In this document: one piece after another, positions 17,084-25,512 of the stretch | How the letters are laid out: each line of letters starts with the position of its first letter | How positions within the stretch are numbered: the stretch's first letter is position 1 | Notes under the pieces: model-generated | The model's database searches: none | The model's input: the letters and a program-made list of their open reading frames with translations, nothing else | Told to the model about the DNA's origin: nothing | Assembly (NCBI RefSeq): GCF_016742135.1 | Contig: NZ_JACVCG010000003.1 | Coordinates: forward strand, 1-64,000 | DNA: 64,000 nt | Direction of reading: 5' to 3' | DNA from: Brevundimonas sp. | GTDB taxonomy: Bacteria; Pseudomonadota; Alphaproteobacteria; Caulobacterales; Caulobacteraceae | Made by a program: the position numbers and the translations under genes

Positions 17084-17518
17084 TCAGTCGCGGGCCGGGC
17101 AGGCCTCGCGCAGGCGGAACCACAGCACCGGGGCGGTTGCCGCCAGCAGCGCAAGGTTCACCCCCGAATGGCCGAGGTCGCCGCTCACGGCGTGCACGCC
17201 CAGCATGACGGTCTGCAGCACCAGCAGGCCCGCGGCGGCCACGATCAGCAGGGGGCGGCCGAGCCTCCAGCTGATCAGAGGGGTCAGGAGCATAACGGCC
17301 AGCACGATTTCGGCCAGGCCGACGCCGCGTACCAGATCGACCGGCACATGCTGCGGCCAGCCCATAAGGGCCGTCAGGGTGGAGACCGGTTCGGTCAGCT
17401 TGGCATAGCCGGCGGCCACGAAGAACATCGCGACCCAGCCCTGCAGCGTCCACAGGGTCAGATTCAGATAGCTGGCGTTCAGGCGCGCCTGCGCCGTGGG
17501 GTAGGTCCGAGAGTGCAT
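17084..17518 (-). CDS. DoxX-family membrane protein
   Basis: A small integral membrane protein of 144 residues with four hydrophobic segments (roughly 25-45, 65-85, 92-112 and 118-135). It has the DoxX-like opening LWTLQGWVAMFFVAAGYAKLTEP and AEIVLAVMLLTP. Family members are inner-membrane proteins linked to quinone or thiol redox chemistry; the role here is unknown. The ATG at 17518 leaves about 20 residues before the first membrane segment. A longer in-frame start near 17616 exists but adds non-hydrophobic sequence. No ribosome site is obvious at either. The baeRF-type gene converges on it with a 12-base gap. Confidence 0.75.
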   Translation of the reverse strand: MHSRTYPTAQARLNASYLNLTLWTLQGWVAMFFVAAGYAKLTEPVSTLTALMGWPQHVPVDLVRGVGLAEIVLAVMLLTPLISWRLGRPLLIVAAAGLLVLQTVMLGVHAVSGDLGHSGVNLALLAATAPVLWFRLREACPARD

Positions 17519-17702
17519 GGTCTTTGGCCCGGGAAGGGGCTTCGCTTTATTGGTAACAGTGGCGATGTCGGAATGGCGGGCCGGTCCCGCAAGGGTGCGA
17601 AGCGTGAGCGTAACCATCCGTGATCGCCTTCTGCGCCGGGTCGACGGCCAAAGCGTGGCCGTATCCCTACGGATGTGTAATCCCGACAGCCTTTCGGCCC
17701 GG

Positions 17703-19109
17703 TTAACCCTGGCGCGCGGCCCGCGCGTCCGCCAGCCGCGCCAGTTTGGTGTGGAAGGGGCCCCAGTCGTCGTCGCGGTCGATGGCATCCCAGAGTGCCT
17801 CGACCTCGTCGATGAGCATCTCTTCGGGATCCGGCGCGGCAAAAACCGGATGCTCCAGCCGCTCGGGGCGGTCCGGCTCATGCTCGAATAGGGCAAAGCG
17901 GAAGGCGTCGAACGCCTCGCCCTGATAGAGCCGCGATCTCGGCCCCCGGAGCGCCCGCTCGGACGAGGAGAAGCCGCAGAACCAGTCGTGGAACAAGGGC
18001 TCCCATCTGAGCGCCTCACCCCCCTTGCGCAGCAGGGCGAGCGTCGTATCGACCAGCCGCTGGTCCGCGGCCTCGCCCAGCGACTTCACCCCCAGCCGCT
18101 TCAGAAAGGCGGCGCGCAGCCCGGCGATATAGCGAGGTCCGAACCCGTTCAGGGCCTCGGTGAGGAGGCCGACATCGGCGATCGGCTTCAGGGCCCCGCC
18201 CAGCTGGGTAAGCGCCCAGAAAACCGCCTCGGGCTGGCGGGCAAAGGCATAGAGGCCGAACCGGTCGAAATAAGCAGCGGTAAAGCCCGGCTCATAGTGG
18301 GGCAGGAACCGCCAGGGGCCATAGTCAAAGCTCTCGCCCGTGATGTTCAGATTGTCGGTGTTCAGAACCCCGTGAACGAAACCTGCCGCCACCCAGCGGG
18401 CGGTCAGGCGGGCCGAGGCCGCGACAATCGCCGCCATCAGGCCGGGGACGTCCCCCTCCGCGACCGAGGGGTGATAGTGGGCGCGCGCATGCTCGACCAG
18501 CGTCGCCGTCAGGTCGGGGCGTTCCAGATAGGCCGTCCGCTGGAAGGTGCCGAACCGGATGTGGCTGTGCGACAGCCGCACCAGCACCGCCGCGCGTGTC
18601 GGCGAGGGCTCATCGCCCCGCTCCAGCGCCTCGCCCGTCTCGATCAGCGACAGGGCGCGGCTGGTCGGCACGCCCTGCGTCTCCAGCATCTCGGCGGCCA
18701 GCACCTCGCGCACCCCGCCCTTCAGCGTCAGCCGCCCGTCGGCGCCCCGCGACCAGGGGGTAGTCCCTGAACCCTTTGTGCCAAGATCAAGCAGCCGTCC
18801 CTGATCGTCGCGCAACTGCGCCGCCAGAAACCCGCGCCCGTCGCCGAGATCGGGGTTGTAGGTCCGGAACTGATGGCCGTGATAGCGCATGGCCACCGGC
18901 CCCGGCTGACCCGGCAAGGGCTCGAACCGGCCGAAATGGGCGATCCATTCCGCGTCCGTCAGCGTGTCCAGTGCGACCGTCGCCGCGGCCCGGTCGTTGC
19001 GAAAACGCAATCGGGTCTCGGGGAATTCCGCTGCGCGGACGGCATCGCCGTAATCCTCCCCCAGGTCAAAGAAGCGCGGCTCGGGGCGATAGGCGGAAGA
19101 GATCGGCAT
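17703..19109 (-). CDS. selO: protein adenylyltransferase SelO (YdiU/UPF0061)
   Basis: A pseudokinase-fold AMPylase of 468 residues. Recognisable blocks are RYHGHQFRTYNPDLGDGRG, DLGTKGSGTTPWSRGADGRLTLKGG, REVLAAEML and HGVLNTDNLNITGESFDYGPW. SelO transfers AMP from ATP to Ser, Thr or Tyr of redox proteins such as glutaredoxin. Bacterial members often lack the C-terminal selenocysteine or cysteine motif, and this protein also ends (ADARAARQG) without a CxxU/C site. The gene lies 47 bases after mrpG on the same strand and may be read through from the antiporter operon. Confidence 0.93.
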   Translation of the reverse strand: MPISSAYRPEPRFFDLGEDYGDAVRAAEFPETRLRFRNDRAAATVALDTLTDAEWIAHFGRFEPLPGQPGPVAMRYHGHQFRTYNPDLGDGRGFLAAQLRDDQGRLLDLGTKGSGTTPWSRGADGRLTLKGGVREVLAAEMLETQGVPTSRALSLIETGEALERGDEPSPTRAAVLVRLSHSHIRFGTFQRTAYLERPDLTATLVEHARAHYHPSVAEGDVPGLMAAIVAASARLTARWVAAGFVHGVLNTDNLNITGESFDYGPWRFLPHYEPGFTAAYFDRFGLYAFARQPEAVFWALTQLGGALKPIADVGLLTEALNGFGPRYIAGLRAAFLKRLGVKSLGEAADQRLVDTTLALLRKGGEALRWEPLFHDWFCGFSSSERALRGPRSRLYQGEAFDAFRFALFEHEPDRPERLEHPVFAAPDPEEMLIDEVEALWDAIDRDDDWGPFHTKLARLADARAARQG

Positions 19110-19156
19110 CGGCGACAGATGAGGCCTCTGCTCTTCCCCCGCAATGGGCGAGAGGT

Positions 19157-19579
19157 TCAGACCCGCCGCGCCGGCGCGTCCTCGGCGGGTTCCGCTTCGG
19201 CACCATGGAAGGTCGCCCAGTCCTCGCCGCTTGTCGGAGGAGGCAGGCTTTCGGGAATGCCGTCCGCCGGATTGGGATCGATGTGATGCCCCTGGCGGTG
19301 CAGATGCGCCTTGGCGATCATATTGGCCGAGATGGGCGCCGTCAGCAGCAGGAAGATGGTGATCAGCAGTTCATGCGCCGAGAAGGCGTAACCCGAGGCC
19401 GGGAAATAGATCATCGAGGCTATGAGACAGCTGCCCACCCCCAGGGTGGTCGCCTTGGTCGGCCCATGCAGCCGGGTCATCAGCGACGGCAGGCGCGCCA
19501 GGGCCCATGAGCCGACGAGGATGAAGATCCCGCCCAGGACCAGCAGGGCTGCAATGAGGATTTCCGCAAGCGGGCTCAT
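19157..19579 (-). CDS. mrpG: Mrp antiporter subunit G
   Basis: A 140-residue protein with three membrane helices (about 5-27, 45-65 and 68-90) and the MnhG/PhaG pattern WALARLPSLMTRLHGPTKATTLGVG. The tail after residue 95 is hydrophilic and longer than usual (about 45 residues, Pro- and Glu-rich). It is the last subunit of the antiporter operon, and its ATG overlaps the mrpF stop by 4 bases. Confidence 0.92.
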   Translation of the reverse strand: MSPLAEILIAALLVLGGIFILVGSWALARLPSLMTRLHGPTKATTLGVGSCLIASMIYFPASGYAFSAHELLITIFLLLTAPISANMIAKAHLHRQGHHIDPNPADGIPESLPPPTSGEDWATFHGAEAEPAEDAPARRV

Positions 19580-19857
19580 TCGACGATGTCTCCCCGCAGC
19601 AGGAATTTGCAGTAGGCGACCGTTCCGACGAAGGCCACCATGGCCAGCAGCAGGGCGGCCTCGAAATAGGTCTGGGTGGCCTCGGCCACGCCGAACACCA
19701 CGATCAGGGCGATGACATTGATGGTCAGGGTGTCGACCGACAGGATGCGGTCCCCCGACGTCGGCCCCCGGACGAGCCGGTAAAGGCTGAGCAGCAGCGC
19801 CAGGCTGATACAGGCCAGGGCGAACCCCAGGGCCCAGGACAGGATGGAACCGGTCAT
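19576..19857 (-). CDS. mrpF: Mrp antiporter subunit F
   Basis: A three-helix membrane protein of 93 residues with the MnhF signature (YRLVRGPTSGDRILSVDTLTINVIALIVV). It is a small required subunit of the multi-subunit cation/proton antiporter. It overlaps mrpE upstream and mrpG downstream by 4 bases each, so expression is translationally coupled. Confidence 0.92.
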   Translation of the reverse strand: MTGSILSWALGFALACISLALLLSLYRLVRGPTSGDRILSVDTLTINVIALIVVFGVAEATQTYFEAALLLAMVAFVGTVAYCKFLLRGDIVE

Positions 19858-20345
19858 CGGAACACCTTCAGCAGACGGGCTTCATAGCGTTGCTTGATGC
19901 GGGCGACCTCGGCCGCCGGATCGGCAACGTCCAGCGCGTGGACCAGCAGACACCGGCCGTCGGCGGACACATCGCTGCTGACCGTCCCGGGTGTCAGGCT
20001 GATGGTCCCCGCCAGCACGGTGATCGCCTCGGCAGAGCGCAGTTCGACCGGCACCACCAGCCAGTGCGAGCGCAGGTCGCGGTTGCGGCGCGTCAGGATG
20101 ATCCAGGCGATCTCGAAATTGGCCACCACGATGTCGAACAGCACCACCGCGAGATAGGCCGCCGCATCGTAACCGAAGCGGACCTTCGGCCGGTCCGGCC
20201 AGAACCGGCTGGTGACCAGCGGCACCAGCACGCCAAACACCAGCGCGAGGAACAGGGCCCCGAAGGTGAACTCATTCACCAGCAGCATCCAGACGACCAC
20301 CAGCAGGGCGCTCAGGGCCGGGTGGGGGAACAGGCGGTGGATCAT
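19854..20345 (-). CDS. mrpE: Mrp antiporter subunit E
   Basis: A 163-residue protein with two N-terminal membrane helices (about 8-45) and the MnhE core YLAVVLFDIVVANFEIAWIILTRR, followed by VELRSAEAITVLAGTISLTPGTVSSDV, a conserved segment of this subunit. It lies in the operon with ATGA overlaps on both sides. Confidence 0.92.
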   Translation of the reverse strand: MIHRLFPHPALSALLVVVWMLLVNEFTFGALFLALVFGVLVPLVTSRFWPDRPKVRFGYDAAAYLAVVLFDIVVANFEIAWIILTRRNRDLRSHWLVVPVELRSAEAITVLAGTISLTPGTVSSDVSADGRCLLVHALDVADPAAEVARIKQRYEARLLKVFR

Positions 20346-21883
20346 CGGCGACCTCCCGCCATCTCGCCAAGGACGGCGTCAATATACTGCTGCGGATCGA
20401 ACAGCTGGGTCGCGGTCGCGCCGGTATAGGCCGTCACCGGCCCGCCCATCACCGTCAGCGCCGCCAGCAGGGCCAGCAGGCCGGCCGCCGCCCCCACGCC
20501 CCCCCAGCGCCCCCTGAGGACGCGCACCGGGATCATCCCCTCGACCGAGGCGCTCTTCCAGAAGATGCGGCTGCCCGCGCGGGCAAAGGCCAGCACCCCG
20601 ATCAGGGTGGTGATCAGGATGACGGCCCATATCCAGGGCGCCTCGGGCACCGCCCGCACGCCGTCGAGGATCAGCAGCTTGCCGATGAAGCCCGACAGCG
20701 GCGGAAGGCCGGTGACGCCGATGGCCGCGAGGAAGAACAGACCGGACAGCACCCCGGACTGGCAGAACCGCGGGGCAAGCGTCAGGGCGTCGCCCTGCTC
20801 GCCGCGCCGCCGGGCGATCATGTCGGCCACCAGGAACAGGGCCGCAGCCGCAAGGGTCGAGTGCAGTACATAGTAGAGGGCCGGGCCCATGGCTTCGACA
20901 CGGAACACCGAGACGGCGCTCAGCAGCACCCCCATGGAACCGATCACCGCCCAGGCCGCCATCTCTCTCACGCTGCGGGCAGCGAACAGGCCGACGAAGC
21001 CGATGACGGTCGTGACGAGGGCCGCCGGCAGGATCCAGGGGCCGGCAAGGAAGGCCAGGGCACCCGCGTCCTCGCCGAAGATCAGCGTGCTGGTGCGGAT
21101 AATGGCATAGGCCCCGACCTTGGTCATGACGGCGAACAAGGCCGCGACCACGGGGCTCGTCGCGGCATAGGCGCCCGGCAGCCAGAAATGAAGCGGAACC
21201 AGCGCCGCCTTCAGCGCAAACACCACGGTCAGCACCAGGGCCCCGGCCGCGATCAGCCCCTGGTCGCCGGGCGAGGCCGCCGCGACCCGGACCGCCATAT
21301 CGGCCATGTTGAGCGTGCCCGTGACTCCGTAAAGCAGGCCCACCCCGACGAGGAACAGCGTCGAGCCGACCAGATTGATGACGACATACTGCACGCCCGC
21401 CTTCAGCCGGGCCGCGCCCTGACCGTGCAGCAACAGGCCATAGGACGCGATCAGGAACACCTCGAAGAAGACGAACAGGTTGAACAGGTCGCCGGTCAGA
21501 AAGGCCCCGTTCAGGCCCAGCAGCACGAACTGGAACAGGGGGTGGAAATGCCAGCCCTTGCGATCAATGCCGGTGACCACGGCATAGATCATAACCGCCA
21601 GCGCCAGCACCGCCGTCAGCAGAAGCATCATGGCCGACAGCCGGTCCAGCACCAGCACGATGCCGAACGGCGCGCGCCAGTTGCCCAGGGCATAGCTTTC
21701 GATCGTTCCGCCCGAGGCGTGCACGGTCAGGGCCCCGGCCACGGCAACCAGCGCCGCGCATGACCCGATCGAGACCAGGCGCGAGAGCGACAGCCGATGC
21801 CTGAGCGCCAGCAGGGTGATCGCGCCCAGCAAGGTCGGCAGGATGACGGCGGCAACGACCAGATAGGCGATGACGGGGGTCAT
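20342..21883 (-). CDS. mrpD: Mrp antiporter subunit D
   Basis: A 513-residue, roughly 14-helix protein of the NuoL/M/N-like antiporter family. The Proton_antipo_M core includes FVFFEVFLIASYGLLLHG, KAALVPLHFWLPGAYAATSPVVAALFAVMTKVG and PPLSGFIGKLLILDG. It carries one of the two proton/cation channels of the complex. The lysines and histidine in the KAALVPLHFWLP block are those expected for ion transfer. It overlaps mrpC and mrpE by 4 bases. Confidence 0.95.
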   Translation of the reverse strand: MTPVIAYLVVAAVILPTLLGAITLLALRHRLSLSRLVSIGSCAALVAVAGALTVHASGGTIESYALGNWRAPFGIVLVLDRLSAMMLLLTAVLALAVMIYAVVTGIDRKGWHFHPLFQFVLLGLNGAFLTGDLFNLFVFFEVFLIASYGLLLHGQGAARLKAGVQYVVINLVGSTLFLVGVGLLYGVTGTLNMADMAVRVAAASPGDQGLIAAGALVLTVVFALKAALVPLHFWLPGAYAATSPVVAALFAVMTKVGAYAIIRTSTLIFGEDAGALAFLAGPWILPAALVTTVIGFVGLFAARSVREMAAWAVIGSMGVLLSAVSVFRVEAMGPALYYVLHSTLAAAALFLVADMIARRRGEQGDALTLAPRFCQSGVLSGLFFLAAIGVTGLPPLSGFIGKLLILDGVRAVPEAPWIWAVILITTLIGVLAFARAGSRIFWKSASVEGMIPVRVLRGRWGGVGAAAGLLALLAALTVMGGPVTAYTGATATQLFDPQQYIDAVLGEMAGGRR

Positions 21884-22227
21884 GACCGGGCTTCCCCGTC
21901 TTCGCGACCGTCAACCTGGTCCGTTCCGGTCTCAAGGAAGGTCCTGAGCGCCAGCACCACCACAAAGGCGGTCATGCCGAAGGCGATGACGATCGCCGTC
22001 AGCACCAGGGCCTGCGGAAGGGGGTCGGTATAAGCTTCCGCCGCCTTGTCGTAGATGGGCGGCCGGTTGATCACCAGCCGGCCCATGGCGAACAGGAACA
22101 GATTGATCGCGTAGGACAGGAAGGCCAGTCCCAGCACCACCGGGAAGGTCCGCCCGCGCAGCACCAGATAGACGCCGGCGGCGGTCAGGACGGCGATGGC
22201 CGATGCCACGAGCAGTTCCATGGTCAT
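21880..22227 (-). CDS. mrpC: Mrp antiporter subunit C
   Basis: A NuoK-like subunit of 115 residues with three helices (about 5-25, 28-48 and 75-98). Its core VYLVLRGRTFPVVLGLAFLSYAINLFLFAMG and DPLPQALVLTAIVIAFGMTAFVV is diagnostic of MnhC/PhaC. It overlaps the fused A/B gene and mrpD by 4 bases each. Confidence 0.94.
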   Translation of the reverse strand: MTMELLVASAIAVLTAAGVYLVLRGRTFPVVLGLAFLSYAINLFLFAMGRLVINRPPIYDKAAEAYTDPLPQALVLTAIVIAFGMTAFVVVLALRTFLETGTDQVDGREDGEARS

Positions 22228-25091
22228 CGGTCGGCCTCCTTGGCGGCGGGGGTCGGTTCATTGCGCGCGGGATCGACATCCATCGCCGTCTCGGTGTCGG
22301 GGGTCGGCTCCTTCTCGGCCTTCTGGGCGACCTGGGACAGCTGGGCGAGCGCCAGCATGACCGCTCCGATGACGGTCAGGGCGACCCCGATGTCGAACAG
22401 GATGGCGGTCGCCAATTCGAACTCGCCGATCACCGGCAGGGTGAAGTAGTCGAAGGCGCTGGTCAGGAAGGGCGCCCCGAACGCCAGGGCGCCAAGGCCC
22501 GTCAGCCCCGCGACCAGGACGCCGGCCCCGATCATGGAATGGTGGTCGGCCCGCAGCCGCTGGTCTGCGAAGGTAAAGCCCGAGGCCATGTATTGCATCA
22601 GGATGGCGATCGCGACGACCAGACCGGCGATGAAGCCGCCGCCCGGCTGGTTGTGGCCGCGCAGGAAGATGTAGAGGGCGACCATCACCGCCAGCGGCAG
22701 GGCCACACGGGTCGCCACCACCAGCATCATCGGGTGGTGTTCGGGCGAGCGCACCGCATCGGGCTTCCACAGCGCCAGCCGCCGTCCGCTGGGTCCGGTC
22801 CCGACCGTCTCCAGCAGGGCGAAGATGCCCAGAGCCGCCACGCCCAGCACGATGATCTCGCCGAAGGTGTCGAAGGCGCGGAAGTCCACGAGGATGACGT
22901 TGACGACATTGGTCCCGCCGCCGCCGGAATAGGAATTCTCCCAGAAATAGGTCGAGATACTGTCGAGGGGCCGGGTCATGATCGCCCATGCGGCCCCGCC
23001 CACGCCCAGGCCGGCGGCCCCCGCCACGGACCCGTCGCGGACCCTGCGCCAGGGTCGGCTTTCGACCGGCGTCTCCTTGGGCAACAGGTTCAGCGCCAGC
23101 AGCATCAGCAGAATGGTCACCACCTCGACCGAGATCTGGGTGAGGGCCAGATCGGGCGCCGACAGATGAACAAAGGCCATGGAGATGATCAGCCCCACGA
23201 TGCCGATGTAGATCAGCGAAACGTACCGCGCCCGGTGGGTCAGGACGACCATGGCCGTCGCCGCGATCAGGGCCACCCAGCCGACCACGGCCGCCGGCGA
23301 CGCGGGCACGCCGGGCTGGTCGCCTGCGACATAACCGGGTGTGAGGAATCCGGCATATCCCACGACGACGGCGGTGCCGATCAGCGCCACCAGGCCCCGC
23401 TGGAGCGACCCGTTCTGCAGCAGGTCGGTGCCCTTCTGCGCCAGCTTGGCGGCCCCGACGACGCCGGCGTCGAACAGGGATTTGGCCTCTGGAAGACGCG
23501 CGGCCCGCCACAGGCGCTCCAGCCGCCCATGCGCCATCAACAGCAGGACACCGACAAGGATAGCCGCCGCGCTCATGAACAGGGCGGGTGTCACTCCGTG
23601 CCACAGGGCCAGGTGCACATGGGGTGCCGCGCCATTGGTCACCGCGCCGGCCACCCGGTCCACCAGCGGCCCGGCGACGAGCGCGGGGGCCAGGCCAATG
23701 GCGACCACCAGCGCCACCAGCACCGCCGGCGGCCCCCACAGGCCGATGCCCGGATCATGCGGCGTCTTCGGATAGGCGTCGCGCCGCTTTCCGAAATAGA
23801 CGTGCACGATGTAGCGCAGCGAATAGGCCACCGAGAGCGTCGCCCCCAGCGTCGCCAGCACGGGGAACACCCAGGCCTGGTTGAGCCAGACCGTGTCGGC
23901 GGCCTCGTACAGCATCATTTCCTTCGAGATGAAGCCGTTCAGCGGCGGGATGCCCGCCATCGACAGCCCGGCGACCAGCGCCAGGGTTCCGGCGATGGGC
24001 ATCAGGCCGAACAGTCCGCCCAGCCGCTTGATGTCCCGGGTTCCGGCCTCATGGTCGACAATGCCGGCGTTCATGAACAGGGCCGCCTTGAAGATCGCAT
24101 GATTGAGGATGTGGAACACGCCCACCAGCGCCGCCATCGGAGTGCCGATGCCGAACAGCATGGTCAGAAAGCCCAGATGGCTGATCGTCGAATAGGCCAG
24201 CAGCCCCTTCAGATCATCCTTGAACAGGGCGACGCAGGCGGCGAACACCATGGTCACCAGACCGGTGGTGGCCACGATCAGGAACCAGGCATCCGTGCCG
24301 GCCAGAACCGGCCACAGCCGCGCCAGCATGAAGACCCCGGCCTTCACCATGGTGGCCGAATGCAGATAGGCACTGACCGGCGTCGGGGCCGCCATGGCGT
24401 GCGGCAGCCAGAAATGGAACGGGAACTGGGCGGATTTGGTGAAACACCCCCCCAGGATCAGCAACAGGGCCGGCAGATAGAGTGGCGAGGCCTGGATCAC
24501 CTCGCCCTGCTGCAGGATCACCGTCAGGTCATACGACCCCGCGATATTGCCGAGGATCAACAGGCCGCCGATCAGGGCCAGCCCCCCACCGCCCGTGACG
24601 AACAATGCCATCCGCGCCCCCTGACGGGCCTCGGGCGAATAGCGCCAGAAGCCGATCAGCAGGAAGGAGGACAGGCTGGTCAGCTCCCAGAAGATCAGCA
24701 GCAGCAGCACATTGTCCGACAGGACGATGCCCAGCATCGCGCCCTGGAACAGCAGCAGATAGGTGAAGAACCGCCCCATGGGATCGGCCGCCGCCAGATA
24801 GAAGCGCGCATAGATGATGATCAGCAGGCCGATCCCCAGAATCAGGCCCGCGAACATCAGTCCCAGGGGATCGAGAAACAGGCTGGCGTTGAGGCCGAGG
24901 GCGGGAATCCAGGGCACGCTCGCCGTGGCGACTTCCCCCCTCATGATCCCGGGCACCATGCTGCCCAGGATGATCAGGGCCGAGACTGTGACCGCCCCCG
25001 CGGCGAGGGCGCACGCGTTCCGGCCGAACCGGATCGCCAGGGCGGGAGCAAGGGCCCCCAGCAGGGGAAGAAGGGCAAGCAGAAACAGCAA
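22224..25091 (-). CDS. mrpA: fused Mrp antiporter subunits A and B
   Basis: A 955-residue multi-helix protein. The NuoL-like MrpA antiporter domain spans about residues 1-650 (SNVLLLLIFWELTSLSSFLLIGFW, KSAQFPFHFWLPHAMAAPTPVSAYLHSATMVKAG, PPLNGFISKEMM). An MrpA-specific C-terminal region follows, then a full MrpB-like domain (about 770-930: RGHNQPGGGFIAGLVVAIAILMQYMASG). A-B fusions occur in the Pha/Mrp systems of other alphaproteobacteria. The complex exports Na+ or K+ in exchange for protons at the inner membrane. The start codon is TTG, supported by GAGG about 9 bases upstream. This is the first gene of a six-gene operon. Confidence 0.93.
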   Translation of the reverse strand: MLFLLALLPLLGALAPALAIRFGRNACALAAGAVTVSALIILGSMVPGIMRGEVATASVPWIPALGLNASLFLDPLGLMFAGLILGIGLLIIIYARFYLAAADPMGRFFTYLLLFQGAMLGIVLSDNVLLLLIFWELTSLSSFLLIGFWRYSPEARQGARMALFVTGGGGLALIGGLLILGNIAGSYDLTVILQQGEVIQASPLYLPALLLILGGCFTKSAQFPFHFWLPHAMAAPTPVSAYLHSATMVKAGVFMLARLWPVLAGTDAWFLIVATTGLVTMVFAACVALFKDDLKGLLAYSTISHLGFLTMLFGIGTPMAALVGVFHILNHAIFKAALFMNAGIVDHEAGTRDIKRLGGLFGLMPIAGTLALVAGLSMAGIPPLNGFISKEMMLYEAADTVWLNQAWVFPVLATLGATLSVAYSLRYIVHVYFGKRRDAYPKTPHDPGIGLWGPPAVLVALVVAIGLAPALVAGPLVDRVAGAVTNGAAPHVHLALWHGVTPALFMSAAAILVGVLLLMAHGRLERLWRAARLPEAKSLFDAGVVGAAKLAQKGTDLLQNGSLQRGLVALIGTAVVVGYAGFLTPGYVAGDQPGVPASPAAVVGWVALIAATAMVVLTHRARYVSLIYIGIVGLIISMAFVHLSAPDLALTQISVEVVTILLMLLALNLLPKETPVESRPWRRVRDGSVAGAAGLGVGGAAWAIMTRPLDSISTYFWENSYSGGGGTNVVNVILVDFRAFDTFGEIIVLGVAALGIFALLETVGTGPSGRRLALWKPDAVRSPEHHPMMLVVATRVALPLAVMVALYIFLRGHNQPGGGFIAGLVVAIAILMQYMASGFTFADQRLRADHHSMIGAGVLVAGLTGLGALAFGAPFLTSAFDYFTLPVIGEFELATAILFDIGVALTVIGAVMLALAQLSQVAQKAEKEPTPDTETAMDVDPARNEPTPAAKEADR

Positions 25092-25297
25092 GGATCGGCC
25101 TCGGAAGCGGGGTCAGGCGGGGCGCGGGCCGTTCTTGTAGAGGCTGCCCGTCCGAATTTCTCCCCCGCTGCAAAAAAATGTCGCACCCGTGCCGCATCCG
25201 GGGCAAGGACGGGGCGGTCCCCGACCCGTATCGGAGCGGTCGCGCGCAGGATTTTACCCGTCGACCGCCCGGTTACTGTCGACGATTGAACGAATAT

Positions 25298-25310
25298 TGA
25301 CGTAACGTCA
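25298..25310. promoter_or_regulatory. TGACG-N3-CGTCA palindrome upstream of TonB receptor
   Basis: TGACG-TAA-CGTCA is a perfect dyad within the AT-richest part of the divergent gap. The flanking TTGACG could itself be a -35 element for the receptor, in which case a bound protein would block it. The same core is found at 15704-15716 and 32311-32323 upstream of acyl-CoA dehydrogenase operons. Confidence 0.5.
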
Positions 25311-25363
25311 TCGGTTTCTGTCGCTTTTGCGTCACAGTTCAGTCCACCACAGGGCGGAATCCA

Positions 25364-25453
25364 GGCCCCGGAAGGGCCCGATGCTTGTGGCTGGGCCACG
25401 CTTGGATTACCCCAAGGGCTGGAGGATCCTCGCCCCGCCAGAAGGGCAGATCC
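25364..25453 (+). promoter_or_regulatory. structured 5' leader, four successive hairpins
   Basis: Four inverted repeats follow each other closely. They are GGCCC-N5-GGGCC (25364-25378), GTGGC-TGG-GCCAC (25387-25399), CTTGG-N6-CCAAG (25401-25416) and an interrupted stem, GGATC with GCCC pairing to GGGC and GATCC (25424-25453). They end 60 bases before the receptor ATG. I do not recognise a known riboswitch class: there is no cobalamin B12-box-like or THI-like core. It may be a cis-acting RNA, or base pairing by chance in GC-rich DNA. Confidence 0.4.
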
Positions 25454-25512
25454 AGGGATAAGGAAACGGCTCGACGGCCATTCAGCTGTCGAGCATCAAG
25501 CCGGGAGCCATC

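Larger units (their letters stand above)
25092..25512. other. 421-base divergent intergenic region
   Basis: This gap lies between the mrp operon (minus) and the TonB receptor (plus). Reading left to right, it holds the mrp leader with a run of seven A/T (25171-25177), a GC-rich stretch, an AT-richer core with the TGACG-N3-CGTCA palindrome (25298-25310), and a 90-base stretch with four consecutive hairpins (25364-25453) ahead of the receptor start. I see no convincing protein-coding frame in it. Confidence 0.6.

Noticed and set aside
25150-25200. Run of seven T on the minus strand in the mrp leader as a possible attenuator or terminator
   Set aside because: The preceding GGCACGGGTGCG stretch forms at best a three- or four-pair stem with a tiny loop, too weak for an intrinsic terminator, and no leader peptide is visible.
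22203-25289. A very long open frame (over 1000 codons) on the plus strand opposite mrpA/B
   Set aside because: It is rich in Gln, His, Gly and Arg with no domain, and arises because G/C-biased third positions of the minus-strand gene remove stop codons from the other strand. The mrpA/B frame is clearly the real gene.
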